Shown here: positions 55,908 to 64,000 of the stretch, one piece after another
How the letters are laid out: each line of letters opens with the position of its first letter
Position numbering within the stretch: the first letter of the stretch is position 1
The notes under the pieces: model-generated
Seen by the model: only the letters and a program-made list of their open reading frames with translations
The model's database searches: none
What the model was told of the DNA's origin: nothing
From: Kocuria turfanensis
Lineage (GTDB): Bacteria > Actinomycetota > Actinomycetes > Actinomycetales > Micrococcaceae
NCBI RefSeq assembly: GCF_001580365.1
Contig: NZ_CP014480.1
Location: 310,001 to 374,000, forward strand
Direction: 5' to 3'
Length of the DNA: 64,000 nt
Made by a program: the position numbers and the translations under genes

Positions 55908-56533
55908 CCGGCGCCAGCCCCGCCGGTCCCCTGGCCGCGGTCCCGGCCGGGCCCAAGTTCGCGGTGCTCTTCCTCGCCAGCATCGCCCTGTACGCGGTGC
56001 CCGGGCTCCCGGCGCAGATCGGCTTCTTCGTCCTCGCGGTGGCGGCGGTGCTGCTGACCCGCACCCCGCTGCCGCGGCTGGCGCGCATGCTGGCCGGGCT
56101 GTTCCTCGTCGTGGGGATCGTCGCCGTCACCCTGGTGCTGACCACCGGCTGGGAGGCCGCCGCGGTCTCGGCCCTGCGGCTGCTCAGCCTCTGCTTCCTC
56201 GCCTACGCCGTCACCCTGAGCACCGCGTTCAGCGAGATGCTGGCCCTGTTCGAGACCCTGCTGCGCCCGGCCCGGCACCTGGGCCTGAACCCGGCCCAGA
56301 TCAGCCTGGCCCTGTCCATGACGATCCGGTTCATCCCCGAGATCCGCACCCAGTACCTCGCGATCCGCGAGGCGCAGTTCGCCCGCGGCCTGCACCACCG
56401 CCCGGTCGCCGTGCTGGTGCCCCTGCTGGTGCGCACCCTGGAGTCCGCCCAGGAGATCTCCGCCGCGATCGACGCCCGGTGCTACGACTCCGCCCCGCCG
56501 GGCCCGCGCCCCGCTCCTCCCGTGTCCGACTGA
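55904..56533 (+). CDS. bioN: biotin ECF transporter transmembrane protein BioN
   Basis: 209 residues with five helices (FAVLFLASIALYAVPGL, GFFVLAVAAVLL, LAGLFLVVGIVAVTLVL, ALRLLSLCFLAYAV and a late one). The EcfT coupling helices are present with ISLALSMTIRFIPEIRTQY, REAQFARGL and the final AAIDARCYD, matching the Ala-Arg-x coupling motifs that contact the ATPases. GTG start overlaps bioM by 4 bp. Confidence 0.9.
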   Translation: MTGASPAGPLAAVPAGPKFAVLFLASIALYAVPGLPAQIGFFVLAVAAVLLTRTPLPRLARMLAGLFLVVGIVAVTLVLTTGWEAAAVSALRLLSLCFLAYAVTLSTAFSEMLALFETLLRPARHLGLNPAQISLALSMTIRFIPEIRTQYLAIREAQFARGLHHRPVAVLVPLLVRTLESAQEISAAIDARCYDSAPPGPRPAPPVSD

Positions 56534-56563
56534 CCTCCCGTCCCGCCCACCCGAAGGATCCCC

Positions 56564-57160
56564 ATGGCCGCCGAGAACCCGCAGACCACCCAGAACACCG
56601 TCCTCGTGGCGGTCTTCGCCGCCCTGATCGCCGCCCTGGGCCTGGTGCCGCCGATCACCGTGGGCATCATCCCCGTGCCCATCACCCTGCAGACCCTCGG
56701 CGTGATGCTCGCCGGCGCGCTGCTCGGCCCGGTCCGGGGCATGCTCTCCGTGGTCGTGCTGGAGGTCCTCGTGCTCGCCGGGCTGCCGCTGCTGGCCGGC
56801 GGCCGGGGCGGGCTCGGGGTGTTCCTGGGGCCGACCGGCGGCTACGTGCTCGGCTGGATCCCGGCCGCCCTGGTCATCGGCTTCCTGGTGCAGCACTGGG
56901 CGCTGCGGCAGGCCCGTCCCGCGGCCCGTTTCGCCGCCGTCCTGCTCAGCACGGTCGTGGGCGGCATCGGCGTGGTCTACGCCTTCGGGGTGCCGTGGAC
57001 GGCCGTGGTCGCCGGGCTGCCGCTGTCCACGTCCTTGCTGGGCTCGCTCGTGTTCGTCCCCGGCGACCTGCTCAAGGCCGTCGTGGCCACCGCCGTGGCC
57101 CTCAACGTCCACCGCAGCTACCGCCGTCTGCTCGGCGGCGTGCAGACCACTTCTCGCTAA
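56564..57160 (+). CDS. bioY: biotin substrate-binding protein BioY
   Basis: 198-residue six-helix S-component. NTVLVAVFAALIAALGLVPPI, ITVGIIPVPITLQTLGVMLAG (family signature), GLPLLAGGRGGLGVFLGPTGGY and FVPGDLLKAVVATAVAL are the BioY hallmarks for high-affinity biotin uptake. ATG preceded by AAGGATC. It is 30 bp after bioN, so all three form one BioQ-controlled operon. No biotin-synthesis genes are in the window, so uptake is the point here. Confidence 0.93.
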   Translation: MAAENPQTTQNTVLVAVFAALIAALGLVPPITVGIIPVPITLQTLGVMLAGALLGPVRGMLSVVVLEVLVLAGLPLLAGGRGGLGVFLGPTGGYVLGWIPAALVIGFLVQHWALRQARPAARFAAVLLSTVVGGIGVVYAFGVPWTAVVAGLPLSTSLLGSLVFVPGDLLKAVVATAVALNVHRSYRRLLGGVQTTSR

Positions 57161-57230
57161 CGGCCGGCACACGCGTCTCGCCGCACCTGCAATAAAGTCC
57201 CGACCACCTGCAAAGCGGTCAATGCGCAAC

Positions 57231-57243
57231 TTTACATATGGCC
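57231..57243 (+). repeat. module-boundary motif, copy 2 (TTTACATATGGCC)
   Basis: Exact match to the 13-mer at 54226, lying 70 bp after bioY. The DNA just before it also repeats CACCTGCAA twice (57184 and 57205 regions). Confidence 0.6.
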
Positions 57244-57684
57244 GGCTACCGGACACTGCCCGTGGGAACGACGATGCAGATGAGGTTGGTCATACGCCGC
57301 GGGTTGCCACGGGCGAAGAGCGGGACCGGGGAGAGCCCTCCTGTGGTGCCGGAGGACGAATCCGAGGGCTCCGTGCACGGCTCCCGGGATCCGGTTGACG
57401 CCGTTCACCACGCCATTGATGACGCCACCCCCAGGCGGGCGTCATCTTTTCCGCGCACAACGCCCTCGACGACGCCCTGGTCTTCCGCCGGGACATCACT
57501 GAGCCCACGATGAGGGCCGGGCGGCCGGCCGTCACAAACTGTCACAAACCCGGCCCGACGTCGGCCGAAGCGGCCGAGCGCGACCGCCCGGCCCGAATAT
57601 GTCCCGACGTGTGGTTTTGTGACAACCGACCCCACCGTCCGTTGGACTATAGAGCCGTCCATCGAGTGGGATGAGCGCACCACA
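57244..57684. other. 441-bp stretch before the SAM riboswitch, no gene recognised
   Basis: No frame is convincing; one (57238-57513) has weak codon bias and no ribosome binding site. It may hold the riboswitch promoter (the A/T-rich GGACTATAG at 57644-57652 is close to the element) and the worn end of an inserted element. Confidence 0.5.
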
Positions 57685-57791
57685 CCATCCAGAGCGGCCG
57701 AGAGATCTGGCTCGACGACGCCGCAGCAACCAGTCAGCCGACCCTGGGACACCGGGACCGGCGGGCACGGTGCTACCGCCAGGACCGATGG
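57685..57791 (+). promoter_or_regulatory. SAM riboswitch (SAM-I/SAM-IV type) upstream of metY
   Basis: The conserved core reads AGAGCGGCCGAGAGA (57691-57705), then TGGCTCGACGACGCC and GCAGCAACC (to 57731), matching the S-box pattern AGAG-GG-GAG-GA ... GGC-CGA-GA-CC-GCAACC. The outer stem P1 pairs CCATC (57685-57689) with GATGG (57787-57791). The ribosome binding site GGAGGA (57790-57795) overlaps P1, so SAM binding should hide it: translational control of metY and the coupled genes. Confidence 0.85.
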
Positions 57792-57799
57792 AGGATCGA

Positions 57800-59104
57800 A
57801 TGAATCACCACGCCACCCAACAGGTCCACGCCGGCTACGAGCCCGAGGCCCCCTACTGGCCGGTGGCCGTGCCCATCCACCAGACGGCGGCCTACCGCTT
57901 CCCCGATCACGCCACGGCCGCCTCGATGTTCCGGCTGGAGACCCCCGGGTTCACCTACAGCCGCACGGGCAACCCCACGGTCGCCGTGTTCGAGAACCGA
58001 CTGGCGGCCCTGGAGGGCGGGATCGGGGCCATCGGCACCGCCACGGGACAAGCCGCCGTCGCGCTGTCCCTGCTGACCCTGCTCCACGGCGGCAAGCACT
58101 TGGTCGCCTCCAGCCAGCTCTACGGCGGGACGGTGGACCTGCTGACGGACACCTTCGCCGACTTCGGCATCGAGGTCACTTTCGCCGACCCGGCCGACCC
58201 GCAGGCCTGGGGCGCGGCGATCCGGCCGGACACCCGCGCGTTCTTCCTGGAGTCGATCACCAACCCGCTGGCCACCGTGCCGGACCTGCCGGCGCTGGCG
58301 GACATCGCCCACGCCTCCGGGGTCCCGGTCGTGGTGGACAGCACCTTGGCGACGCCGGTCCTGTACCGGCCACTGGAACATGGTGCCGACGTGGTGGTGC
58401 ACTCCGCCACGAAGTTCATCGGCGGGCACGGGGCCGTCCTCGGCGGGGCGATCGTGGACGGCGGCACCTTCGACTACGGCGCAGCCCCGGAGCGGTGGCC
58501 CCAACTGACCCGGCCCAAGGCCCGCTACGGCGGACAGGCACTCATCGACCGGCACGGCCGCGGCGCCTACCTGGCGCTGGCGCGCAGCAAGTTCCTGCAC
58601 GACCTCGGCCCCTCCCTCGCCCCGGCCAGCGCCGCCCAGTTCATCCAGGGCCTGGAGACCCTCGGCGTCCGCATCGCCCGGCAGGAGGAGACCGCGCGAA
58701 CGGTCGCCGAGCACCTGGCCCGGCACCCCACCGTCGGGCGCGTCCACCACCCGGCGATCCCCGGACACCCCAGCGCCGCCCTCGCCGAGAGGGACTTCCC
58801 GCACGGCACCGGCTCGGTGTTCTCCTTCGACCTGGCCGCCGGCTCCGAGGCCATCGGCCCGTTCATCGACGCTCTGGAGCTGTTCCAGCTCGTGGCCAAC
58901 ATCGGGGACGTGCGCTCCCTGGTCAGCCACCCGGCGACCATGACGCACTGCCGGCTCACCCCTAACCAACGCCGGGCCGCAGGCATCGCTGAGACCACGA
59001 TCCGGCTGTCCATCGGACTGGAGTGTCCCGAGGACCTGATCGCCGACCTCGACCGGGCGCTGGCCACCGTACCGGCCTCGGCCCTGACCGGGGAGGCGCG
59101 CTGA
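57800..59104 (+). CDS. metY: O-acetylhomoserine sulfhydrylase (MetY-type, Cys/Met PLP enzyme)
   Basis: 434 residues from ATG 57800 just after the riboswitch. Cys/Met-metabolism PLP fold: QVHAGYEPE at the start, [31 protein letters not shown] (aromatic PLP stack), ESITNPLA and VVDSTLATP, then the Schiff-base Lys in [12 protein letters not shown]. The extended ~430-residue length and QHPRGP-like middle point to O-acetylhomoserine sulfhydrylase, which makes homocysteine from sulfide. This feeds the methionine synthase encoded downstream. A metB relic follows 1 bp later. Confidence 0.9.
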   Translation: MNHHATQQVHAGYEPEAPYWPVAVPIHQTAAYRFPDHATAASMFRLETPGFTYSRTGNPTVAVFENRLAALEGGIGAIGTATGQAAVALSLLTLLHGGKHLVASSQLYGGTVDLLTDTFADFGIEVTFADPADPQAWGAAIRPDTRAFFLESITNPLATVPDLPALADIAHASGVPVVVDSTLATPVLYRPLEHGADVVVHSATKFIGGHGAVLGGAIVDGGTFDYGAAPERWPQLTRPKARYGGQALIDRHGRGAYLALARSKFLHDLGPSLAPASAAQFIQGLETLGVRIARQEETARTVAEHLARHPTVGRVHHPAIPGHPSAALAERDFPHGTGSVFSFDLAAGSEAIGPFIDALELFQLVANIGDVRSLVSHPATMTHCRLTPNQRRAAGIAETTIRLSIGLECPEDLIADLDRALATVPASALTGEAR

Positions 59105-59105
59105 G

Positions 59106-59423
59106 ATGACCCTCCTGAACGACTCATCACAGACGGACACTGCGCCGACGGCCCGTCGGGGCTTCAACACGATAGCGGTGCACGCCGGCCAGGCACCGGA
59201 CCCTCTGACCGGGGCGGTCGTGCCGCCGATCTACCAGACCAGCACCTTCGTGCAGGACGACATCAACGTGCTGCACGGCGGCCACGAGTACAGCCGGGGG
59301 TCCAACCCGCCCCGGACCGGTCAGCGCCGCGTCACCGCTGCGGCCCGCGCGGCCCGGGGAACCGGCAGCCCGGAGGCCAGGATTGACGTCGTCCGGGCAG
59401 CGCCGGGGGTGCCAGGAACATGA
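59106..59423 (+). pseudogene. metB: cystathionine gamma-synthase (metB) 5' remnant
   Basis: ATG 59106 opens [20 protein letters not shown] and [20 protein letters not shown], the standard MetB/MetC N-terminus. After [15 protein letters not shown] homology ends and about 33 unrelated residues follow to the stop at 59423. All PLP-binding sequence is missing, so it is inactive: a deletion scar left when mesX-mesD joined the operon. Confidence 0.85.
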
Positions 59424-59524
59424 CTGAGGCGACCTTCGGGAGGGCAGTTCACGAGCAACAGGGAAGGACGTTCGAGATGAGTACAGATCTGGGAGGCAGG
59501 CCCCCGGTCCACAGTGAGGAATCG

Positions 59525-60544
59525 ATGCATCAGACCACCAGGACGAACGACTTCACGTTCGGTATCAGCACGACCCGCTTCGATGAGGACTACTGCCCGT
59601 CGTCCAGTTCCCGAGGCACGACGAACTTCGCGAACCTGGCCCGCGGCGAGAACCGTCGGCAGAACCTCCGAAACACCCTGACAATGATCAATAGTCGCTT
59701 CAACGACCTGGCCCACTGGGACAATCCCAGCCGGGATCGCTATGCCGTGGAGATCGAGATCGTCTCCGTGGACCTGCACTTCGCCGCCGACGGCGACGAC
59801 GCGGTGTTCCCTTTGATCGAGGTCCTCGACGTGCAGATTCTCGACACGCTGTCCAATGTGCACATCGACGGGATCGTGGGGAACAACTTCTCGTCCTACC
59901 TCCGGGACTACGACTTCAGCGTGGTGCTGCCGGAACACCACGCGAAGGCGTCCCGGTCCAGCATCCCCAATGACTTCGGCGAATTGCACGGGAAGCTCTT
60001 CACGCACTTCCTGGACTCCGAGGCCTACCGCGAGCGGTTCCCCCAGCCGCCCGTGATCTGCATCAGCGTCTCGAGCACCAAGACGTATCGTCGGCTCGAG
60101 AACCACCATCCGATCCTCGGGGTCGAGTATCGGCAGGATGAATCCTCCTTGACGGATCGATACTTCGAGAAGATGGGACTGCGGGTCCGCTACTTCATGC
60201 CCCGCGGCGCGGTCGCACCCCTGGCGTTCTACTTCCGGGGCGATCTCCTCAATGACTATTCCAGCCTGGCACTCATCGGTCTCATCAGCACGATGGAAGC
60301 GTTCCAGAAGATCTATCGCCCGGAAATCTACAACGCCAATGCGGCGGCTGGTCGGATCTACCGGCCGAGCCTGGAGAGTCGAGACTACTCGGTGACGCAG
60401 ATCGCCTACGACCGCGAGGAGCGCAGTCAGCTGGCCCTCATGCAGGGGAAGTTCACGGAGGAGCACTTCGTGAAGCCACACCAGACCCTCCTGGAGCAGT
60501 GGGCCGCGGCCCACTGCGGACGAGAGACGGAGAAGCACCGATGA
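59525..60544 (+). CDS. mesX: MesX (DUF1852), partner of the MesD methionine synthase
   Basis: 339 residues from ATG 59525 (GTGAGGA upstream); an ATG at 59477 with GGAAGG is also possible. The DUF1852 opening TNDFTFGISTTRFDEDYCPS and TTNFANLARGENRRQNLRNT is clear, followed by an AEHH/PLIEVLD core and TEEHFVKPHQTLLEQW at the end. MesX is needed, with oxygen, for activity of the folate-independent synthase MesD in other bacteria; its chemistry is not established. Its TGA overlaps the ATG of mesD (ATGA), so the two are made together. Confidence 0.88.
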   Translation: MHQTTRTNDFTFGISTTRFDEDYCPSSSSRGTTNFANLARGENRRQNLRNTLTMINSRFNDLAHWDNPSRDRYAVEIEIVSVDLHFAADGDDAVFPLIEVLDVQILDTLSNVHIDGIVGNNFSSYLRDYDFSVVLPEHHAKASRSSIPNDFGELHGKLFTHFLDSEAYRERFPQPPVICISVSSTKTYRRLENHHPILGVEYRQDESSLTDRYFEKMGLRVRYFMPRGAVAPLAFYFRGDLLNDYSSLALIGLISTMEAFQKIYRPEIYNANAAAGRIYRPSLESRDYSVTQIAYDREERSQLALMQGKFTEEHFVKPHQTLLEQWAAAHCGRETEKHR

Positions 60545-61584
60545 ACACCCTGTTGCCCACCACCATCGTCGGCAGCCTGCCCAAGCCCTCCTGGCTCGCG
60601 GAAGGTGAGACGCTGTGGTCCCCTTGGAAGCTGGACGGCGAGGAACTGCGCGAGGGCAAGCGGGATGCGCTGAGCCTGGCCGTGGACGAGCAGCGCCAGG
60701 CGGGTATCGACATCGTCAGCGACGGCGAACAGACCCGTCAGCACTTTGTCACCACGTTCATCGAACACCTCAGCGGCGTCGACTTCGAACACCGGAAGAC
60801 GGTGCGGATCCGTGACCGCTACGACGCGAGCGTCCCGACGGTCGTCGGCGCGGTGGGCCGTGAGCGGCCGGTTTTCCTCGACGACGCGAAGGCCCTCCGC
60901 GCGCGGACCAGCCAGCCCATCAAGTGGACGCTCCCCGGTCCCATGACCATGATCGACACCCTCTACGACAAGCACTACAGGAGTCGCGAAAAGCTCGCCT
61001 GGGAGTTCGCGAAGATCCTCAACCAGGAGGCCAAAGAGCTGGAGGCGGCGGGCGTCGACATCATCCAGTTCGACGAGCCTGCCTTCAACGTGTTCTTCGA
61101 CGACCTCAAAGAGTGGGGCGTGACCGCACTGGAGCGAGCGGCCGAGGGACTGCGCAGCACAACAGCCGTGCATATCTGCTACGGCTACGGCATCAAAGCC
61201 AATACCGAGTGGAAGGCGACGCTCGGGTCGGAGTGGCGCCAGTATGAGATGTCATTCCCGCTACTCCAGCAGTCGACGATCGACATGGTCTCCCTGGAAC
61301 GCCACAACTCCCGCGTCCCGGTCGAGCTCATCGAGCTGCTCCGAGGTAAGCAGGTGATGGTCGGGGCCATCGACGTCGCCAGCGACGCGATCGAAACCCC
61401 GGAGGAAGTGGCCAGCACCCTCCGACAGGTGCTCCGGTTCGTCGATGCGGACAAGCTGTATCCGAGCACCAACTGCGGCATGGCGCCACTGGCTCGACAA
61501 GTTGCGCGAGACAAAATGATCGCTCTCGCTGCGGGTGCGGAGATCATCCGAGCGGAACTCTCCGGAGCAACCCCCTCGAAGTGA
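60541..61584 (+). CDS. mesD: MesD, folate-independent methionine synthase (core MetE)
   Basis: 347 residues, corresponding to the C-terminal catalytic domain of MetE without the folate-binding N-terminal half. Zinc/homocysteine residues are His and Cys in VHICYGYG, Glu in SLERHN and Cys in STNCGMAPL. LPTTIVGSLPKPSWLAEGE, SDGEQTRQHF, WTLPGPMTMID and IQFDEPAFN are the other core blocks. Pairing with MesX identifies the MesD family rather than MesA-C. The module would make methionine without methyltetrahydrofolate, using MetY homocysteine, under SAM riboswitch control. Confidence 0.9.
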   Translation: MNTLLPTTIVGSLPKPSWLAEGETLWSPWKLDGEELREGKRDALSLAVDEQRQAGIDIVSDGEQTRQHFVTTFIEHLSGVDFEHRKTVRIRDRYDASVPTVVGAVGRERPVFLDDAKALRARTSQPIKWTLPGPMTMIDTLYDKHYRSREKLAWEFAKILNQEAKELEAAGVDIIQFDEPAFNVFFDDLKEWGVTALERAAEGLRSTTAVHICYGYGIKANTEWKATLGSEWRQYEMSFPLLQQSTIDMVSLERHNSRVPVELIELLRGKQVMVGAIDVASDAIETPEEVASTLRQVLRFVDADKLYPSTNCGMAPLARQVARDKMIALAAGAEIIRAELSGATPSK

Positions 61585-62009
61585 CGGCCAGCCAGGGCGT
61601 TCAAGACCCGGCGGTGAGCCCCGCCTGACGCCCGAGTGAATCGTCCCCGTTAGCGGCCCCCGGAACGGACGGGACTGAACTGCCGCCCAAGCCCACTGTC
61701 CGACGTGCTGAAGTGCCAAGACGGACCTATCGTCATCACGGGCACCATCCTGACTTGCCCGGTGCGGTAGTCCACGACCCGGCCATCGGGGTGCCTGCGG
61801 GTGTTGCCGCTCTTGAAATGGTTTCAATAGTCTCTCCAAGGCGGTCGCCGGGCGCAGATGACAGTGATGGCCAGGGCGACGACAGCGGTGCCCTGCCCGG
61901 CGGCGTCGGCAGCGGCGATCGCGCGGGCATCTGCCAAGACACTGGGGCGGGTGGAGGCGGCCAAGGGCACACCTCAGAAGACATCCAGTCGGGGTAACGC
62001 ACCACCCGC
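61585..62009. other. 425-bp stretch without a recognisable intact gene
   Basis: One leftward frame (about 61720-61815, KSGNTRRHPDGRVVDYRTG then QVRMVPVMTIG) has coding-like codons and may be a piece of a lost gene. Nothing else is convincing. It lies between mesD and the third boundary motif. Confidence 0.45.
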
Positions 62010-62021
62010 TTTGCATATGGC
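62010..62021 (+). repeat. module-boundary motif, copy 3 (TTTGCATATGGC)
   Basis: Eleven of the first 12 bases equal those of copies 1 and 2; TATAGCGG follows, as TTAGCGG follows copy 1. It is 36 bp before the broken end of the pyruvate kinase relic. Confidence 0.55.
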
Positions 62022-62056
62022 GCATATAGCGGCCATCAAGCCGGCTCAGATGACAC

Positions 62057-62209
62057 CTACACATGCGGCGGTCCCGAGTCGTGGACGGAGTGGTCGCCGT
62101 GGCTCATGTTGAGCCGGGCCACGTTCATGCCGGACCGGATCGCCCGGGAGAGGTTCTCGTAGGAGGAGATGGCCGGGCCGATCGTGGCCACGATCTTCGC
62201 TCGTCGCAT
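62057..62209 (-). pseudogene. pyk: pyruvate kinase 5' remnant
   Basis: ATG 62209 opens [20 protein letters not shown] and [20 protein letters not shown], the unmistakable start of pyruvate kinase (residues 1-~42). After position ~62085 it becomes unrelated and ends at 62057. The active-site and substrate domains are gone. It follows the glycerate kinase on the same strand, where a glyoxylate-pathway pyk would be expected. A GGGGACTTCCTGT region upstream may contain its old ribosome binding site. Confidence 0.85.
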
Positions 62210-62300
62210 AGGGGACTTCCTGTCATGGGTGATGCCTGGAGGTGGAGGCGCGGGTTCTCGGTGGTGTGTCCTGACCCGGGGGAGGTGTTCCCCCAGGGGG

Positions 62301-64000
62301 TCAGGAGTCCGGTTGGTGGGTGCCGAGGGCGCGGCGAATGGAGCGCCCGGCTTCCTGGAGCACGGTTGTTGCCATGGCGGGGTTCTGCGAGGTGTCCTCT
62401 GTGGTGAGGTCCCCCAGGGCGATGACCGTGGACAGGCCCAGTTGGCGGGCGGCTGCTGTGTCCAAGGTGTTGCGGCCCACCACGGCCCACACCGGGGTGG
62501 TGCCGGCGTGGGTGCAGACGGCGGAGATGAGCTTGCCGCCTTCGGTCTGGGCGTCGAGGCTTCCTTCACCGGTGACGAGCAGATCGCACTGGCTCACGTG
62601 GGTGTCGAAGTCCAGCAGGTCCAGGAAGTAGTCGGCCCCCGAGACCAGGGATCCCCCCAGCAGCAGCAGGCCGAAGCCGATTCCGCCGGCGCTGCCGGCG
62701 CCGGCGGTGTCGGCCAGGGTCTGCGCGTCGAGGCCCGGCAGGTCCTCGCAGGCCTCCACCAGTGCGTGCAGTCCTTCATCGAGTGCTGTCACGGTGTTCT
62801 CGTCGGCTCCCTTCTGGGGGCCGAAGACGTGGGCGGCGCCGTGGGGTCCTCGCAGTGGATTGGTGACGTCGCTGGCGCCGATGATCTCGATGCCGCTGAG
62901 ATCGACGAGGTCGTTGAGGTCGATGTGGGTGATCCGGGCCAGCTCCCCGCCGTGGGGTTCCACGGTGTGTCCCTGGGCGTCGTGGAAGCGGGCGCCCAGG
63001 GCGGCGAGCATGCCGGCGCCGCCGTCGGTGCTGGCGCTGCCGCCCAGGGCCACGACCAGACGCTGCGGGTGCAGTTGTGCTGCGGCCCGGATGGCCTCTC
63101 CGAGACCGCGGCTGGAGGCGGTGAGCGGGCGCAAGGGCCCTTGCAGGGTGCCCAGTCCGCAGGTGGAGGCCACCTCGACCACGGCGGTGGTCCCGTCGAA
63201 GGCGATCTGGGCCTGGCGCAGGTGCCCGTCGGCGTCGTGGACCTCGACCGTGGAGGCCTGGGCGCCGGCGAGGACGGCGGCCTCCACGCTGCCGTCCCCG
63301 CCGTCGGCCAGGGGCAGGACCGTGACCTGGACGGGCGCGCCGCTCTCGTCAGACTCGATGCCGGAACGGATGGCCTGGGCCACGTCGAGGGCGCTGAGGC
63401 AGCCCTTGAACTTGTCCGGTGCGATGAGGACGTGCTGGGGCCGGGACGGCCCCGGTGCGGCGCCAGGGCCGTCGTCCGGCCGTCCGTGGTGGTCTGCGGA
63501 CGTACGCGCCGGGGAGCGGAGGATGTCGTAGACCGAGGAGTCGTCGTGCCGGCCGTGGCCCTCGCGGCGGCCGCGCACGTAGAGCTGCTCGGCCGCGGCG
63601 GCCAGCGGCACGGGCTGGGCGACCGCCCGGGCCGCGTCGGTGACCAGGCCCATGTCCTTGACGAAGATGTCCAGGGCGGAGCGGACCTCGGCCGCCTCGC
63701 CCTGCAGCATCCGCGGACCGCGGTCCTCGAACATGAAGGACGTGGCGGCCCCGGTGGAGAGCACCTCCAGGCACTGGCCCGGGTCCAGGCCCATGGAGTC
63801 GGCCAGCGCCAGCGCCTCGCCGGCCACGGCGATGTGCACCCCGCACAGCAGCTGGTTGACCACCTTGAAGCGCTGCCCGTCGCCCACCCGGGGCCCGACC
63901 AGGGGCGCGTTGGCGGCCATCGCGTCCAGCAGCGGCCGGACCGCGGCCACGTCCTCCTCGGCGCCGCCGACCATCACGAGCAGCTCCCCGGTGGCGGCCC
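62301..64000 (-). CDS. fusion: tartronate semialdehyde reductase - glycerate kinase, 5' end outside the window
   Basis: Open to the right edge, so the NAD-binding N-terminus is not seen. The visible first ~150 residues are the C-terminal half of a beta-hydroxyacid dehydrogenase (GarR/GlxR): [20 protein letters not shown] with the catalytic Lys, [19 protein letters not shown] and [15 protein letters not shown] 40-residue Pro/Gly-rich linker leads to a complete GarK-type glycerate 2-kinase: [56 protein letters not shown] and [16 protein letters not shown]. It would take tartronate semialdehyde to phosphoglycerate in one protein. Confidence 0.9.
   Translation of the reverse strand, partial: AATGELLVMVGGAEEDVAAVRPLLDAMAANAPLVGPRVGDGQRFKVVNQLLCGVHIAVAGEALALADSMGLDPGQCLEVLSTGAATSFMFEDRGPRMLQGEAAEVRSALDIFVKDMGLVTDAARAVAQPVPLAAAAEQLYVRGRREGHGRHDDSSVYDILRSPARTSADHHGRPDDGPGAAPGPSRPQHVLIAPDKFKGCLSALDVAQAIRSGIESDESGAPVQVTVLPLADGGDGSVEAAVLAGAQASTVEVHDADGHLRQAQIAFDGTTAVVEVASTCGLGTLQGPLRPLTASSRGLGEAIRAAAQLHPQRLVVALGGSASTDGGAGMLAALGARFHDAQGHTVEPHGGELARITHIDLNDLVDLSGIEIIGASDVTNPLRGPHGAAHVFGPQKGADENTVTALDEGLHALVEACEDLPGLDAQTLADTAGAGSAGGIGFGLLLLGGSLVSGADYFLDLLDFDTHVSQCDLLVTGEGSLDAQTEGGKLISAVCTHAGTTPVWAVVGRNTLDTAAARQLGLSTVIALGDLTTEDTSQNPAMATTVLQEAGRSIRRALGTHQPDS

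Noticed and set aside
60915-61247. Frames overlapping mesD in other registers
   Set aside because: All lack a ribosome binding site and coding bias; mesD itself is clear.

Overview
The window is very GC-rich DNA with dense, often overlapping genes, strong G/C bias at third codon positions and many GTG starts. Together with a SARP-type regulator, the glgA/glgC pair, an Lsr2 relic, a BioQ-type biotin regulator and actinobacterial-type enzymes, this points to a high-GC Gram-positive actinobacterium. The gene content looks like Micrococcaceae, most likely Kocuria; the genus is an inference from memory of protein families, not a database result.

Layout. 1-15.5 kb is mostly chromosomal housekeeping: a short-chain dehydrogenase divergent from an aldehyde dehydrogenase, a SARP-like regulator, a Tat-exported six-repeat propeller lectin, a UbiB-type kinase pair, an arrestin-like protein, aminopeptidase N, DUF2243 and CtaG membrane proteins, and a two-gene small-peptide operon. 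15.6-30.2 kb is a cell-envelope glycan locus. It holds a pyruvyltransferase-like protein, a NodU-type carbamoyltransferase, at least six glycosyltransferases, a UDP-glucuronate-decarboxylase-like epimerase and all the steps for a nucleotide-activated D-glycero-beta-D-manno-heptose: GmhA and GmhB as glycosyltransferase fusions, plus a bifunctional HldE. A Rieske/DUF2231 membrane protein sits inside it, and one glycosyltransferase frame lacks its own stop codon.

30.4-33.9 kb is the conserved circularly permuted ATP-grasp / alpha-E / transglutaminase operon. 33.9-36.6 kb carries divergent glgC and glgA, followed by a tRNA-Leu(GAG) with a terminator. 37-48.2 kb holds small membrane proteins, a cupin, an exported HNH/excalibur nuclease, a HAD phosphatase, a GNAT, a pentapeptide-repeat protein, a SpoIIAA-like protein, an MBL hydrolase, a GAF-SpoIIE phosphatase and a methyltransferase.

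47.2-53 kb is a decayed accessory island: an lsr2 pseudogene with a lost start and a 4-bp duplication, a resolvase without its catalytic N-terminus, a GAF-ANTAR gene with an internal deletion, a secreted two-repeat protein, an IS481-like transposase relic and one intact serine recombinase. Copies of an 11-bp motif (GGATGCGAGAC) lie at both sides of it. 54.2-62 kb looks like two inserted nutrient modules whose edges share a motif around TTTACATATGGCC. One is a biotin module (BioQ regulator, paired operators, BioMNY ECF transporter). The other is a methionine module: SAM riboswitch, MetY, a metB relic, then MesX and MesD, the oxygen-dependent folate-independent methionine synthase pair. The window ends in a glyoxylate/glycerate locus with a truncated pyruvate-kinase start and a tartronate-semialdehyde reductase fused to glycerate kinase that runs off the right edge.
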